This document shows, in pieces, positions 22,975 to 33,615 of a DNA stretch of 64,000 nucleotides (within the stretch, counting starts at the first letter, position 1; the number at the start of each line of letters is the position of its first letter). The position numbers were made by a program, and so were the translations under genes. The stretch spans positions 62,001-126,000 of the forward strand of contig JAOBSW010001197.1 of the NCBI GenBank assembly GCA_026214975.1, written 5' to 3'. This DNA comes from Gentiana macrophylla (Eukaryota > Streptophyta > Magnoliopsida > Gentianales > Gentianaceae). The notes under the pieces are model-generated. The model made no database searches, was not told where the DNA came from, and saw only the letters and a list, made by a program, of their open reading frames with translations.

Positions 22975-23900
22975 GTTTGGGCCGGCCTCGGCTCATCTGG
23001 TGTACAGACCAAATGCCGGGCTACTTCCCCGTCCGGCACAACCAGCATGACAGGGGGCCTCCTCCGCACCATCAGTCTTATCTGAATACTGGATATCAAG
23101 CTTCTGGTTAGTATGCCCCTCGGCCCAGTTCTTGCTGAGTGATTTTATGGTGCAACGGTTGTAGGAAGGTTGTACCAAGTGGCATACTTTAGAGCCATTC
23201 ATTTTAATTCTCTTTCACATAATACACTTTTGGCGTGTGTGAGAGGTTAGAAATGAAAGGTGGTAAAGTATGCCACTTGGTACAACCTTCATACAACGGT
23301 TGCACCATAAAATTTTTCGTTCTTGCTCGTCAACCCAAACTCGACCCAGAAAGCCATACCTTGGTAAGTGCCAACTATGTGCCATTCAAGGACACTCTGC
23401 AAAATTTTGTTCCATGTTTCAGGTGCAACTACTCTCTCTATCACCCCATGTCCCCGGCCCCAAGCTCACCTCACTACTACTCCACCAGGCTCGGCCCCTC
23501 CCCTTCTCCTACTACTCATGGTTATTTGATAGTAGAGCTACACATCATGTCACTACAGATTTACCTGTCTCTCCACAATCTATATTTAGGCACTGATGAT
23601 ATCATGCTTGGTGATGGTACCGGTCTCCCCATTACTCATACTAGTTCTACCTCTCTCCCTCTCTAAATCTTTTGATTTTCAAGATGTATTATGTGTTCCT
23701 AGCATGTCCCGTAATTTATTGTACATTTCTAAATTATGTCAATCCAACTCTCTATTGAATTCTTACCCTATGAATTTAATGTGAAGGACCTCCAGATGAA
23801 CAAAATCCTGCTCCGTGGTCCAGTTAGAAATGGTGTCTATGAATGGCCTTCACAGCCTCTGTTTGCTTTTGCTTCCAACAGTAATATAAAAGGCAAGAGA
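22975..23900 (+). pseudogene. Ty1/copia fragment: gag zinc knuckle, protease, pre-integrase
   Basis: Broken plus-strand frames read, in order, a Pro/His/Gln-rich gag tail (RGPPPHHQSYLNTGYQ, about 23055), a zinc knuckle CQLCAIQGHSAKFC (about 23368-23410), a protease start WLFDSRATHHVTTDL (usual DSGATHH, so the active-site Gly is Arg), IMLGDG, FDFQDVLCVPSMSRNLLYIS, and a GAG-pre-integrase piece NKILLRGPVRNGVYEWP (about 23800-23850). No LTRs were found beside it. A MITE splits the gag tail at 23137-23318. This is an old internal copia scrap. Confidence 0.75.
23137..23318. mobile_element. Mutator-like MITE (182 bp, 9-bp TSD)
   Basis: Flanked by the exact 9-bp repeat GTTCTTGCT (23128-23136, 23319-23327). 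The ends are long terminal inverted repeats of about 62 bp: GATTTTATGGTGCAAC at left pairs with the complement of GTTGCACCATAAAATTT at right, and the repeat continues through AAGGTTGTACCAAGTGGCAT. The core is about 55 bp and non-coding. Long TIRs with a 9-bp TSD point to the Mutator superfamily. Removing it rejoins the copia gag frame. Confidence 0.8.
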
Positions 23901-24646
23901 AAATAAGGGTGTGATAATGAACTCCTATATGTATTGTAATCACCCCATGATGTTGAACTCATATATGTATGAACCCGGCCCACAACTTTTCTTTTTTATT
24001 TCTCTTTCCCCCGTATTTAACATTCTTCCCTGAATTATTGGATAGTAGTTTCAATCATTTCTCTAATAACACACATTGAAAAAATTGTAAGAAATAAAAT
24101 TAAGATATAATGTTGATGTATATTGAATGGTGATAGTTCCAATAACAAAAAAATATTACGAATGATCATTTTTTCAACATTTATCTTGATGTAAAATCTA
24201 TTGATTGAGATTGGTCCTCTTGTAACGATCAATGATATAAAAATATACCGTGACCGTTGTGTCACAACGAATGTCACAAACGATTCTAATGATCGTTATG
24301 TCAGTACTCGTTACGATTGTACACGTAAACATTACTCTCAAAATGATCATCATCATCATTTTCATTATGACACAACGATTTTATTTATGTCGTTACTCTC
24401 GAAAAAAAAATCATCATCATCATTTAAATTTTCTTTTTTTTTGTTGAAAATATCATCATTTAATTTGAATCATCAAAATATCATGTACTTACCTTTTCTT
24501 TTTTTGGAAAGATGTATTTAACTTTTAACATGATATACTGCTATCATCATCAATTCTTTGTATAGTTCGGTAATGAAAACAAAATGTACTTGTTTTAAAG
24601 CAAACCAATTGGTTTGCATATCGGAATGATATATGAAGACATTGCA
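23901..24646. other. AT-rich DNA with CAT/ATC simple repeats
   Basis: No gene seen. About 24340-24470 holds short runs of CATCAT on both sides of A/T tracts, and about 24230-24320 has several copies of CGTTRTGTCA/ACGATC-type words. Similar words recur at 28880-29110. Confidence 0.4.
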
Positions 24647-24763
24647 TGTAGCCATCATCCACATTATCGGATGATCTGATCGTTAATCGGTGTTAGATCA
24701 TATTATAATATGATCTAACACCGATCAACAATCGCAGATCATCCGATAATGGCGGATGCTACA
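24647..24763. repeat. Long hairpin (117-bp inverted repeat, perfect centre)
   Basis: TGTAGC at the left end pairs with GCTACA at the right. The central part, ATCGGTGTTAGATCATATTA and its complement, is perfect and without a loop. A few mismatches occur only in the outer arm. No flanking direct repeat is obvious. It could be a foldback MITE or a small-RNA-producing hairpin. No protein is encoded. Confidence 0.75.
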
Positions 24764-25139
24764 GACACACGTAATAATAAGTGAGTGCCCTTTGCATATT
24801 TGAGATACAGCATCTTTTATCGAGGATTCACCTTTCTCTTTTCTTTTCATTTTTTTCGTTCCTTCCGGTGGCAACCAACAATTTGACACATACTTTACGA
24901 TATTTCTTTCATTTCAAAAATTACATTTCTTTTTAAGGAAAAAAAATGTTTTAACCCATAACCACGTGATTTCCACCTCCTCTGTCTCACGGGTTGAGTG
25001 GAGATGAGCTATTGGCTTGCTATTATGTCAAAAAATTGAAAAAAGTCTCCATTTACGGTTTTCGAACCTCCATATCTAACTTAAGCTCTAACTGCCCTTT
25101 TAAAGCACCAAACGTTAGATCGATAATGCACAAATAAAC

Positions 25140-25600
25140 ACTCTAGAGGGGGTGAATAGAGTGTTGGGTAAATTTATAACTCCTTTCGATTAAAGAAAAC
25201 ACAATTTTTAACAAGTTAATACGGAAGCTTATTAACCGTTTATTCGATTGTGTTATAACCTAAATGATTAAGTGATGAATTAAAACACTGAATTGATATA
25301 GCGGGTAGATATATGACAAGTTAATTCAGGTTCAGCAGATACACAAGTTATCACAGATTAAGCCAAAATGATCAAGTGATAAATCAGGTTAAGCCAAAAT
25401 GATCACAGATATATCAAAACTGATTCAGTTCAGACAGTGTGCTAGTGTATTAAACTGATGCAAATTACACTATAGATTCAAGGAGTAGAACAGGTTCAGA
25501 TTGCAGGCAAAAAAACAATAGTTAATAATTCCAAAATCCAAACCAAGGTTTTACAAATGTTCCAATATTGATCAAATATTACAGAATCAAGTACACAGAT
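25140..25600 (-). repeat. Probable copia LTR remnant
   Basis: The TCTAGAGGGGGTGAATAGAG start is the reverse complement of the CACCCCCTCTA end found in large copia LTRs, including element A (near 5250). The rest is AT-rich with GATCAAGTGATAAATCAGG/GATTAAGTGATGAATT-like repeats. No partner LTR was found, so this is tentative. The stretch 24764-25139 before it shows nothing recognisable. Confidence 0.35.
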
Positions 25601-25671
25601 CACAATTCAGATACAAGTAAAAGATTTACAGATTCAACAAGGAATATAATGTTTTTGCTGCTCGAAGAAGA

Positions 25672-26379
25672 TTATTTGTATGGAGACCTGGGATCATTGG
25701 GATCATATTGTTCCCATACTTTTACTTCGGTATCGTCTCTAGTCATCTTAACTACTCGTATGTCTCCCCCGCTGCCAAAGGATCCTTCGTTCGCGATTTT
25801 AATTCCGTGCATAGCCCAATCTCTAGCTTGGTCGGGTGTAACAGCATTAGTTCGGAAGCCTCGGACGTAGCCATCCAAGTTATCAGCGCCACACCCGATG
25901 CAATATACACCCTGTTCAACCTCTTCGCTCTCATATGAACCATTATTTATTCGATAAATCCGAAAAGTTCTATAGGGCTCTTGTGGTGAGACAGCCCCCA
26001 CCACAATAAACTCCGCTTCCTCGCCTTCATTCCATTTCCATCCTGGAGCTAAAACAACGTTTATACATTCTTTAATTTTTTTCACTGCCTTCTCCATGTC
26101 GTCCAGGCGAGTATTCCGTGCAGTCGCTGCGATATATCCTCCAAAGCCATTTTCAAGGTCCTTAAAACACTTCGTACGGCCACTGTAGCCAAGCCAGACC
26201 TGCTGTAAATGTGCGAACGGTCTCATTGATTTGTCAAACTTGTTGTTCGTTACTTTTAACGAAATACCTAGCTTCAAACACAATCTGGAATCCATTGCAA
26301 GGATTCCAAACTCACCAGATTTGATTGCCATTACTGTACCACTCGATTCTGAATTAAGCATGGCGGAAGATGAAGCCAT
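25672..26379 (-). CDS. Proteasome-beta/Ntn-hydrolase-like protein (235 aa), intronless
   Basis: The only intact non-transposon ORF. Start ATG at 26379, stop TAA at 25672. The layout fits the 20S proteasome beta fold: SGTVMAIKSGEFGILAMDSR near residues 12-31 puts a Gly-Thr nucleophile candidate before a DSR motif, as in catalytic beta subunits. There is a Lys in NNKFDKSMRPF where Lys33 would lie, a mid-region alpha-helical stretch (DDMEKAVKKIKECI), and a late GSGGDIRVVKM that matches the conserved SGG strand. It differs from canonical PBA-PBG subunits, so peptidase activity is not assured. True proteasome subunit genes usually have introns; this one has none, suggesting a retrocopy or a plant-specific lineage. 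Confidence 0.65.
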   Translation of the reverse strand: MASSSAMLNSESSGTVMAIKSGEFGILAMDSRLCLKLGISLKVTNNKFDKSMRPFAHLQQVWLGYSGRTKCFKDLENGFGGYIAATARNTRLDDMEKAVKKIKECINVVLAPGWKWNEGEEAEFIVVGAVSPQEPYRTFRIYRINNGSYESEEVEQGVYCIGCGADNLDGYVRGFRTNAVTPDQARDWAMHGIKIANEGSFGSGGDIRVVKMTRDDTEVKVWEQYDPNDPRSPYK

Positions 26380-26450
26380 TTTTGAAGCTTAAGGTGGAGA
26401 AAGAGTTTGAAAGAAATGTAAACAAAGTAGGAAAAGAAGAGTGCAGAGAA

Positions 26451-26460
26451 AATTTATATT
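26451..26460 (-). promoter_or_regulatory. Candidate TATA box of the Ntn-hydrolase-like gene
   Basis: Minus strand AATATAAATT, about 72-80 bp upstream of the ATG at 26379, a plausible spacing for a short 5' UTR. No other promoter element is claimed. Confidence 0.4.
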
Positions 26461-26524
26461 TTTGCCGGAGTTATATTGTAATCAGTACAAAATCAAACCA
26501 ATTTATTTCTTGCACCGTACTCAG

Positions 26525-26562
<38 letters not shown>
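26525..26562 (+). repeat. A38 homopolymer
   Basis: 38 consecutive A, preceded by CAG and followed by GGTCTCTATCTCAAAT, which resembles GGTCTCTATCACAAAT at about 28728. From 26563 to 26990 no gene is seen; a T17 run lies at 26776-26792. Confidence 0.9.
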
Positions 26563-26564
<2 letters not shown>

Positions 26565-26990
26565 TCTCTATCTCAAATAATAAGAAAATCACAAATATCC
26601 TGTTGATGATCTTGGTACAAAAGCAATACAAGGCCTTTTAGATGCCTAATGGATGACTAAGTAATGTAAAAATAGGGTGATGGCAACATTTTCTTTTTTT
26701 TTTTGGATAACTCTTGCAAAAGGAGGGGTACTAGGGTAGAGATAGTTGGACGATCTCTACCATGTTAAGCCATGGTTTTTTTTTTTTTTTTTCAAGCTAC
26801 AGAGAAAGTGTGAGAGTTGTTGAAAAAAAAGGAGAATTGAGTTGATGAGTTGAAAGAAAGAAAAATGATGATGAATTGAATTGAGGGTTGCTAGCAATGC
26901 TATATAATGTAGTAAAGGTAGAATAGGTATTAATTTGGGATTCAATATGGTTGTTGAATTAGGTGTTGAAGAGTGAATTGTATTTAATAT

Positions 26991-27159
26991 CGGTAGTGCT
27001 ACATCCACTACAACTATCTCCACAACATCATCCACAACATCATCCACACCACACATTTAGTCAGGACCCACAAAAAAAATATTTCTCTCTCCAATCTGTG
27101 GACAACATCATCCACAACATCATCCACTACACTTTTGTGTAGTGGACATAGCATTTTCC
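26991..27159. mobile_element. MITE with 9-bp TSD (169 bp)
   Basis: Flanked by ATTTAATAT (26982-26990, 27160-27168). The left end CGGTAGTGCTACATCCACTA pairs with the complement of the right end (GGAAAATGCTATGTCCACTA). CAACATCATCCACAACATC repeats lie in both halves. The TSD length fits a Mutator-type MITE; the superfamily is not certain. Confidence 0.65.
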
Positions 27160-27217
27160 ATTTAATATGGTGGTTAGATCTTTTCTCTACTCTTTAATAT
27201 ACTGACCGTTAATGGTA

Positions 27218-27480
27218 CTCCATCCGTTCCATAATAACTGATGCAGTTGTAAATATATTTTGTTTCATTTTATTTGAGGCAGTATAATTTTCATTACAAC
27301 ATTTATTGAGTTTTTACTTGATTTATCCTTATTTATTACATTATGAGATATAAAAAACAATGCCACATTAATAATATCCAGGGAGATTCTAGTCATTTCG
27401 TTGAAAAGTTAATGCATTAATTCATATCCTTAATATGTGTAATGTTGGCAACCGCCTCAAATAAATTGGAAAGAAGGGAG
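27218..27480. mobile_element. Stowaway-like MITE (263 bp)
   Basis: Starts CTCCATCCGTTCCATAATAA after a TA dinucleotide and ends GGAAAGAAGGGAG, the inverted repeat typical of plant Stowaway (Tc1/mariner) MITEs. Inner subterminal repeats TGATGCAGTT/AACCGCCTCA fit the family. The right TA has mutated to TC. Non-coding. Confidence 0.75.
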
Positions 27481-28429
27481 TCGAAGAGGATTCACCTTTT
27501 TCCCTTGCACGGTTTGCAATTGAAAGTACTGCCAATTGCTTGTGTAACACAAAAATGATAGGATAGCCTTTAATGTGAGATTTATTATAGTGGTTGAATT
27601 AGGTGATGAAAGAGAGATGCATTTTAAATGGCTGTGATATCTTATTCACATTTCATTAGAAAGATAGGATTTTTATTCCCATTCGATTTTGTATAATTTC
27701 TAATATTATCTTTTTATATCTTATATAACAAGTGTTTATTTTAATTTCTTTGCAGTGGAGCCATATATAATTGGGATCTCTACACAATGAAGCTATGTTC
27801 GCAAATATTTTGTAAACAAGCAAAAAAATGTCATTATGAAGTGCTCAAGAAATGTTTTGATTTGGTTATTATAAACATTATTAATATTGTAATGATATTT
27901 TTGATATTGTAAACAATGTTGATGATGTGCGAAGGTACGTATGTTATTAATATTATGTAAAAATCTTCTATTAAAACATAGTTTGTTTCATGTTATTTAT
28001 TGTGAATTGATTGGGTCAGGTGCATATGCAAACTTATCCCTTTGATTACATGTATGTAAAATATTACATGGATTGGTGCATTTTGATTTTGGTGGACAAA
28101 TTTGATGTATATCAATTGAATTGGTGGGAAAAAAATATTTTAATAGAAATATGGTGGTGAAAATGGGCGTGGTTTTTATACCATTGTAAAAGTTTATTGG
28201 GATGTGATTACAAGTGTAGTGTCATGCAGACACTTTCTCTTCTTTTTATGTACAATAACAATGTAACTAATGAGAGTCATTGTGAGGGAAATAGTTATAT
28301 GGTGAGAGAATTTGAGGTGAAGTGACGGATAAACGATCAGAACCATACAGTTTAAATACAGAACTAAATCGTGCTCAGAGATTTTAACACACTGCTGTCT
28401 CTACACCGTGCATAAAACACCACATGTTA
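27481..28429. other. AT-rich intergenic DNA
   Basis: No coding region recognised. A segment near 27580-27630 (GGTTGAATTAGGTGATGAA) resembles 26950-26980 (GTTGAATTAGGTGTTGAA), so a dispersed repeat may be present. Confidence 0.4.
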
Positions 28430-28830
28430 ATTACCCATTGGATTGCTTTATACAAAATCAGTTTTGGTTTTATTCTTTTTAAAAAAAAGCCTCGGATGCT
28501 CACGTATTCACGGGTTCGAAATAAATAAAAAAAATAAAAAGTTGCAAGGTCCAGCGTACTTTGGAAAAAATTAATGCATCTATCACAAATATAGCAAACC
28601 AATTGGCTAGCTTTATACAAAATCAGTTTTGGTTTTATTCTTTTTTTGATATAAACCTCTGATGAGACATATCACGGGTTCGAAATACGAAAGAAAAGAA
28701 AAAGAAAAAAGAAAAAAAAAAGTGTAAGGTCTCTATCACAAATAAGCAAACCAATTGACTTGAATTATACAAAATCTGTTTTGGTTTAATTTTAATATAA
28801 ACCTTGGATGCTCATATATTATTTTGATGA
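28430..28830. repeat. Three diverged tandem units with A-rich insides
   Basis: The phrase TATACAAAATCAGTTTTGGT recurs at about 28449 and 28614, and in altered form (CAAAATCTGTTTTGGTTTAA) near 28770. It is followed twice by CACGGGTTCGAAAT and an A-rich stretch, then AAGGTCT/AAGGTCC...ATCACAAATA...GCAAACCAATTG. GGTTCGAA resembles a tRNA-type B box, so an old SINE cluster is possible, but no A box was found. Confidence 0.5.
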
Positions 28831-29611
28831 TTCAAAATAATGATCCACTCAAAAACAATTTGATGATTTTTTTCGAGAGTAATGATCACAACCGTTATGT
28901 CAGTTCAACACTGATGATGATAATTTTTAGAATAATAACGATCTGAGGCCTCAATCGTATTCTATAAAAGAATATATAATAATATATACATCGTTGTCTG
29001 TTGATCATTATTGGTTTACATCACGGTAAATTTAAACTCACCATGATCAACTGTGTAAATTACCGTTGTGATATCCGTATGACACAACGGTCACAACACT
29101 TTTTTATAAATCTTATATTATAATAAAAAAAACGTAAGATATGTTGTATATGTCATTATTGTGGTCATTTTACTATGGACACAATATTACTCTTACGTGT
29201 ATGACTCATTGATTTATATGAGCCCGGCCGGCATTAATTTATATGAGTCCGTACTACATGTATCATTGTCGATTAATTTAATGGGTTCTGCACGTTAATA
29301 AATATTGAGATCTTATGTGGTGATAGTTGTTAAGGCCCAACCCCCAACTTATTTCTCGGACGCTAATTTTTATATATTTGTTGTCCCTCATATATGTTTC
29401 TACTTCAACATTATTTAATTTTTTATTTTCATTCGTTGAATAAGAGGTGTATTAAAAACACATCTTGGCATGTCTATATTGTCAAGAAAGAAATAAAGGG
29501 AATAGTATTTCGGACGAGATGATGATCGACCTATGATTTTCACTAGAAATTTCTATGCAATGTTTATATTACTAGACCATATCCGATTCTTATAGGATTG
29601 GACTTATTTAT
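28831..29611. other. AT-rich DNA, no feature recognised
   Basis: Many short inverted words around CGTTGTGT/ACACAACG between 28880 and 29110; no terminal repeats or ORFs. Confidence 0.35.
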
Positions 29612-31848
29612 TGTAACATCCATGTCCCGAATATCGAGTCCTTATCCGTACATGGGACGCTCGGCACGTAATATTTATAGTAAACTCTAAATCTCACGTA
29701 AGGCTCATGTCTTATCAGAGTAAATAAAGATTCGCGCGGAATAAAACAAGCTGAAGACTCGGAAAAAAACCCCTCAAGGTCTTTAACAAAACAACTCAAC
29801 CAGAACTAACTGCTATCAAACAAAATCATAAATAACTGAAAGGAAATACTATCATCCATTACAACTGACTTGTTTGAAAAGAAAGAACTACACTACTCGC
29901 AATATTGCCTTATTAGAAAGAATGAATAAAAGGAAACTAAAGCATAAAAAAGACCATCTTAAACTAGCACTTCAACCTCGTCGTCAAACTCAGCACGTAC
30001 CTGCAACCTTCTTATTCCAAATAAAGGAGTAAGCTCATTCATGAAGCTCAGTAAGAAGAAATTAGATCAAAAGGGAGATTCATGTATGTCGGAAGCCGGG
30101 AGACATGACATGAATCTACTTCATCCCAACTCACAAACATCTTGAAAGACATTACTTGAAACATGAGAAAAATACTTTTAACAACATAACTTGAAACATA
30201 AGAATAGACACTTAAAACTATCTTGAACCATGCATAGAAAACATGACATATTTTCTACGTTCAATTCATCTTGCACATACTTGTTCGTTTCATTAATAAC
30301 TTACTATATTTTGCATGCTGATCAAACTTACGTAAGCTATCTATTAACCTATACTTTGTTAGATATTTTATTCACAAAATCTATTTTTAATTTTATTTTG
30401 AATGTGTTGTTGCACATCGAGTCGTGTGTGTCGCTAAAAGAAACGGGTTCGACTGCATGCGAACCTATACGAATGACACACCTATACGAAATGGGGTTCG
30501 ACCGGTACGAACCTATACTAAACGAACCTATACGAATGTCACTCCATTTCGTAGAAGGGATTTTTCATTGGGACACACATTTTCGGTGGTACATGTTCAT
30601 TGGGACACATCATTTGAAAACGAACTGGTTTGTTCTTTCATGAAGAGGTGCAGTGTGTTTTTCGTTGTCTATTTATAGACATCAGATGCATTCGAAAATG
30701 TTGAAGTTTTTGTCATAAGCATCATCAGCACAAAAAAAACTTTTTGTGTGTTTAAGTTGTACTCCATTGAATCCTGAGAGAGATTTAAAACATCACTTTA
30801 AAGAAACGTTTATGCGTGCCTTGGAGATCATTTCAATTCTGTTTGTTTTATCACATTTTTTCTAACATACTTTACTTGTCAACTAACTATAGCATGTTCG
30901 TGTCCTGCCTATCATGTTCATGTGTCCTACTGACTTAGCATAATCATATTTTTATCTTGTCATGTCTTGTCTTACGTATTCATGTCATGTTCATGTTGCA
31001 ACTTTGGGTAATACGACTGGCACATCCCTACTTGACACGTAGGGTCACGGTACTCTTGTAATACATCGTCTTGGGAACGACATGAGGTAATAAACAACCA
31101 TACATCCAAGTACGACCCATGAGTCGGTCAAAGTGCTCATGTAACACACTGCGCGTTATATATATTTAGCTAGTAAAAACATAGGAGAACATAAAGCGCA
31201 TAAGATCATGTCTTTGAATACCATATCTAGTCTACGGAAACATACCAAAGTACAACAACGCCGAACTCTCATCCTATCTCTACTACTGTGAGCATAAATG
31301 CATAAAACCTTTTACATAAAAGTAACTACAAAACAAAACAAAATAACATTCTTAAAACATAGTTTGACAAGTATCCGGCAACACATAATTATGTCTAGTT
31401 TTGTGTAGTTTAACATAATCAATATTAAAACAACTTAAAGGCTTGATCTTAAATTAAAAACAAAACATTTTGATAAGAAGAAGTCCTTACCTTAGACTTC
31501 GAGGTATTCCCAACAATTCACTGAATCTACGAACACCTACTACACAACAATTAAATCTAGCATTAATTTTATGTCAAAAACTAATATTTTACGACGACAC
31601 GATAACGAACCCTAATTTTAAAGTTATGGCTGAACTGAATAACAGCAGATTAGGGAAAATACCTTGCTGAAAATATTAGGTAGCTTGGATAAACTTATTC
31701 GTCTCGTTGTTTTGATCGTTTTGATTGTTTGTATCTGCAAAACGGATAGACAGAACCCGTTAATAGCAAGCTAATTCTTTTCTGTTGCTGTTGATGTTGC
31801 CGACGGGAACAATATGGGTGCTTTGTAAAAGTAACTATGTATATATAT

Positions 31849-31913
<65 letters not shown>

Positions 31914-32084
31914 ATAATCTTTTTCTTTTATTTTACTTTTCCTTTTAAAAATATGATTTTAGGAAAACAATAATTTTCTTTTTTATTCCCTTTTAAATGG
32001 AAAAATTGATGAAAAATAAAAGACTGTGAATAGGGTTTCTTGAAGTGATTTAAAATACTCCTAATAAGAACTACGGGTTTTACA
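29612..32084 (-). repeat. Chromovirus-type gypsy 3' LTR (2.47 kb)
   Basis: On the minus strand it begins TGTAAAACCCGTAG directly after a purine tract and ends GGATGTTACA; such TGTAA...TTACA ends are usual for Del/Tekay-like gypsy LTRs. A minus-strand TATA box TATAAATA lies in CTATTTATAG at about 30668-30677. Short tandem copies of CGAACCTATACGAA occur at about 30460-30535, and a TA microsatellite at 31840-31910. The second LTR was not found. Confidence 0.65.
31840..31910. repeat. (TA)n microsatellite
   Basis: About 70 bp of almost pure TA, with two short TTA interruptions at its left end, inside the chromovirus LTR. Confidence 0.9.
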
Positions 32085-32095
32085 TTCTCCTCTTA
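32085..32095 (-). promoter_or_regulatory. Chromovirus polypurine tract
   Basis: Minus strand TAAGAGGAGAA immediately before the LTR start. It is preceded by TTTCGAGGACGAAACTTCTT, the segment typically seen at the pol 3' end of chromoviruses. Confidence 0.65.
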
Positions 32096-32520
32096 CAAGA
32101 AGTTTCGTCCTCGAAACTTGACGCACTGGCGACGCATTCAATGCAAAACTCAAGAAGGTCCACATGTCTTGTCCTTTGAAGACGCCGGAAAAGGAGATGT
32201 TTGTACTCGCTTGGGACAATCCCTAATTATATGACATGGTGTCCACACTGGAAACACATGGCGTGCATTTCTAGACGACACTCACCGGCCGATGGTGCTT
32301 AGAGCACTTAGGGCACAAAGGATGAGAAAAAGTCGTCTGAGCTTGGTCCTTACTAATAGCTGTTGCCTTAGTTTTCTGTATCTCATCACGTGGCCTCTTA
32401 TCTCCAACACGCGCAATAGTCGACTTGTAGATACGCTCAACCTTGGTGGCACGATCCAACAAATCAGCCATATCCCGATGAGGAACTCCTGATAACCTGT
32501 CTTGAATATTGTGGTGCAAA
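32096..32520 (-). pseudogene. Chromovirus gag fragment joined to the pol end (internal deletion)
   Basis: Minus-strand frames give the gag C-terminus (PHRDMADLLDRATKVERIYK) and basic CPKCSKHH and CFQCG..H...RDCPKR zinc-knuckle remains (about 32220-32330). Within about 130 bp the sequence runs into FEDET, the end of pol, and the purine tract. Protease, RT, RNase H and integrase are absent, so the element lost about 3-4 kb or was a deletion derivative. The gag is cut at 32521 by family-C LTR C2. Confidence 0.6.
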
Positions 32521-33615
32521 TGTTAAAATTGTGTCCTACACCCAATCGGGTTGGACCGGATCCGACCGGGTCAGATCATTTCTACTATTTCTTTATGTTT
32601 ATACATCTATTAAATGGCTTTTCTGTTGTCATAGATATATGTTCTTTTAAAGAACCAATTATGAATTGTTATATGATAACATCCTTAGTATTAAACTGTG
32701 ATAGAGAAACCATGATAGGTGATTATGGTTAATAAGATCTCTAATCACTTTAATAAGTTTGATACTTAAATGTCTCTAGGCTGATGTACTATTAAACGGG
32801 GCATTGATAGTACGAACATGCTAGCACTTATTAGATGTCTTATGTTTTTAAGGGCAGGGATAGATCTCGTCTATCGAAGTGTAGAGACACTTGGACTGTA
32901 CGTGGACGTGTATTAGAGAATTCGTACGTTAAATTGACCCACTTACACTGTTAAGTGTCACACTATGTGGCGGATGTGTAATTATCCTTAGGCCCGGAGT
33001 CTACATGGCATCACGGTGTGGATTGTCATGCTTTGACACTATTAAGGTTTTCCCTAGGCACGGGGCGATCATGCAGTAGTGATTGGGTGTGATACTGAAG
33101 CATGCGGAGTATACATGTATGGTCGTCCGGAAATCGCTGCACTTATCAAGTAGGGTGAATATCCGAAAGGACCTTCTTATAAGAAATGTCTTACTCTCGT
33201 GAATCTTTGCAAAGTGGAAGTAAATGAGTTACTTCGAGAGAGCATGATATCCAGATTATAAGATACGGTCGTTGATGCTTGACACTCGACGTACGACCGT
33301 ATGGATATTATTATAGCGATATGATTCTATTTACACTGTAATTGTTTCACATGAAAGGTAGTAGTCATTGCATTTGACTCTCCCGATGATTGGAGGTCAC
33401 GGTGTGTTGCTAGATGCTATCCCGTGATCGTTAGGTATGAAGGGCATCTTTGTAATTTGTATTTTGTGCCTACGGCCAACATATTCATAAGCCTATCGGG
33501 TCATACACATAAGAACATCTAGCCGGATTAAAATGCGGTTATAGTGATAACCAAATAAGGAAAGAATTTGTCTCATACTATAAAGATTATAGTGGTAAAT
33601 TAATATGGTGGTATT
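32521..33615 (+). mobile_element. C2: family-C LTR fragment, plus strand
   Basis: Begins TGTTAAAATTGTGTCCTACA and follows the element D LTR (43265 onwards) for about 1.1 kb, up to GGTGGTATT, where C3 starts. More diverged from D than D's LTRs are from each other, so older. Confidence 0.8.

Noticed and set aside
29612..29640. TGTAACATCC read as the start of a plus-strand LTR
   Set aside because: The purine tract, gag scrap and TATA box all support a minus-strand LTR for which this is the inverted end; no plus-strand partner was found.
31785..31973. ORF of 62 aa rich in Tyr/Ile
   Set aside because: Translation of the TA microsatellite.
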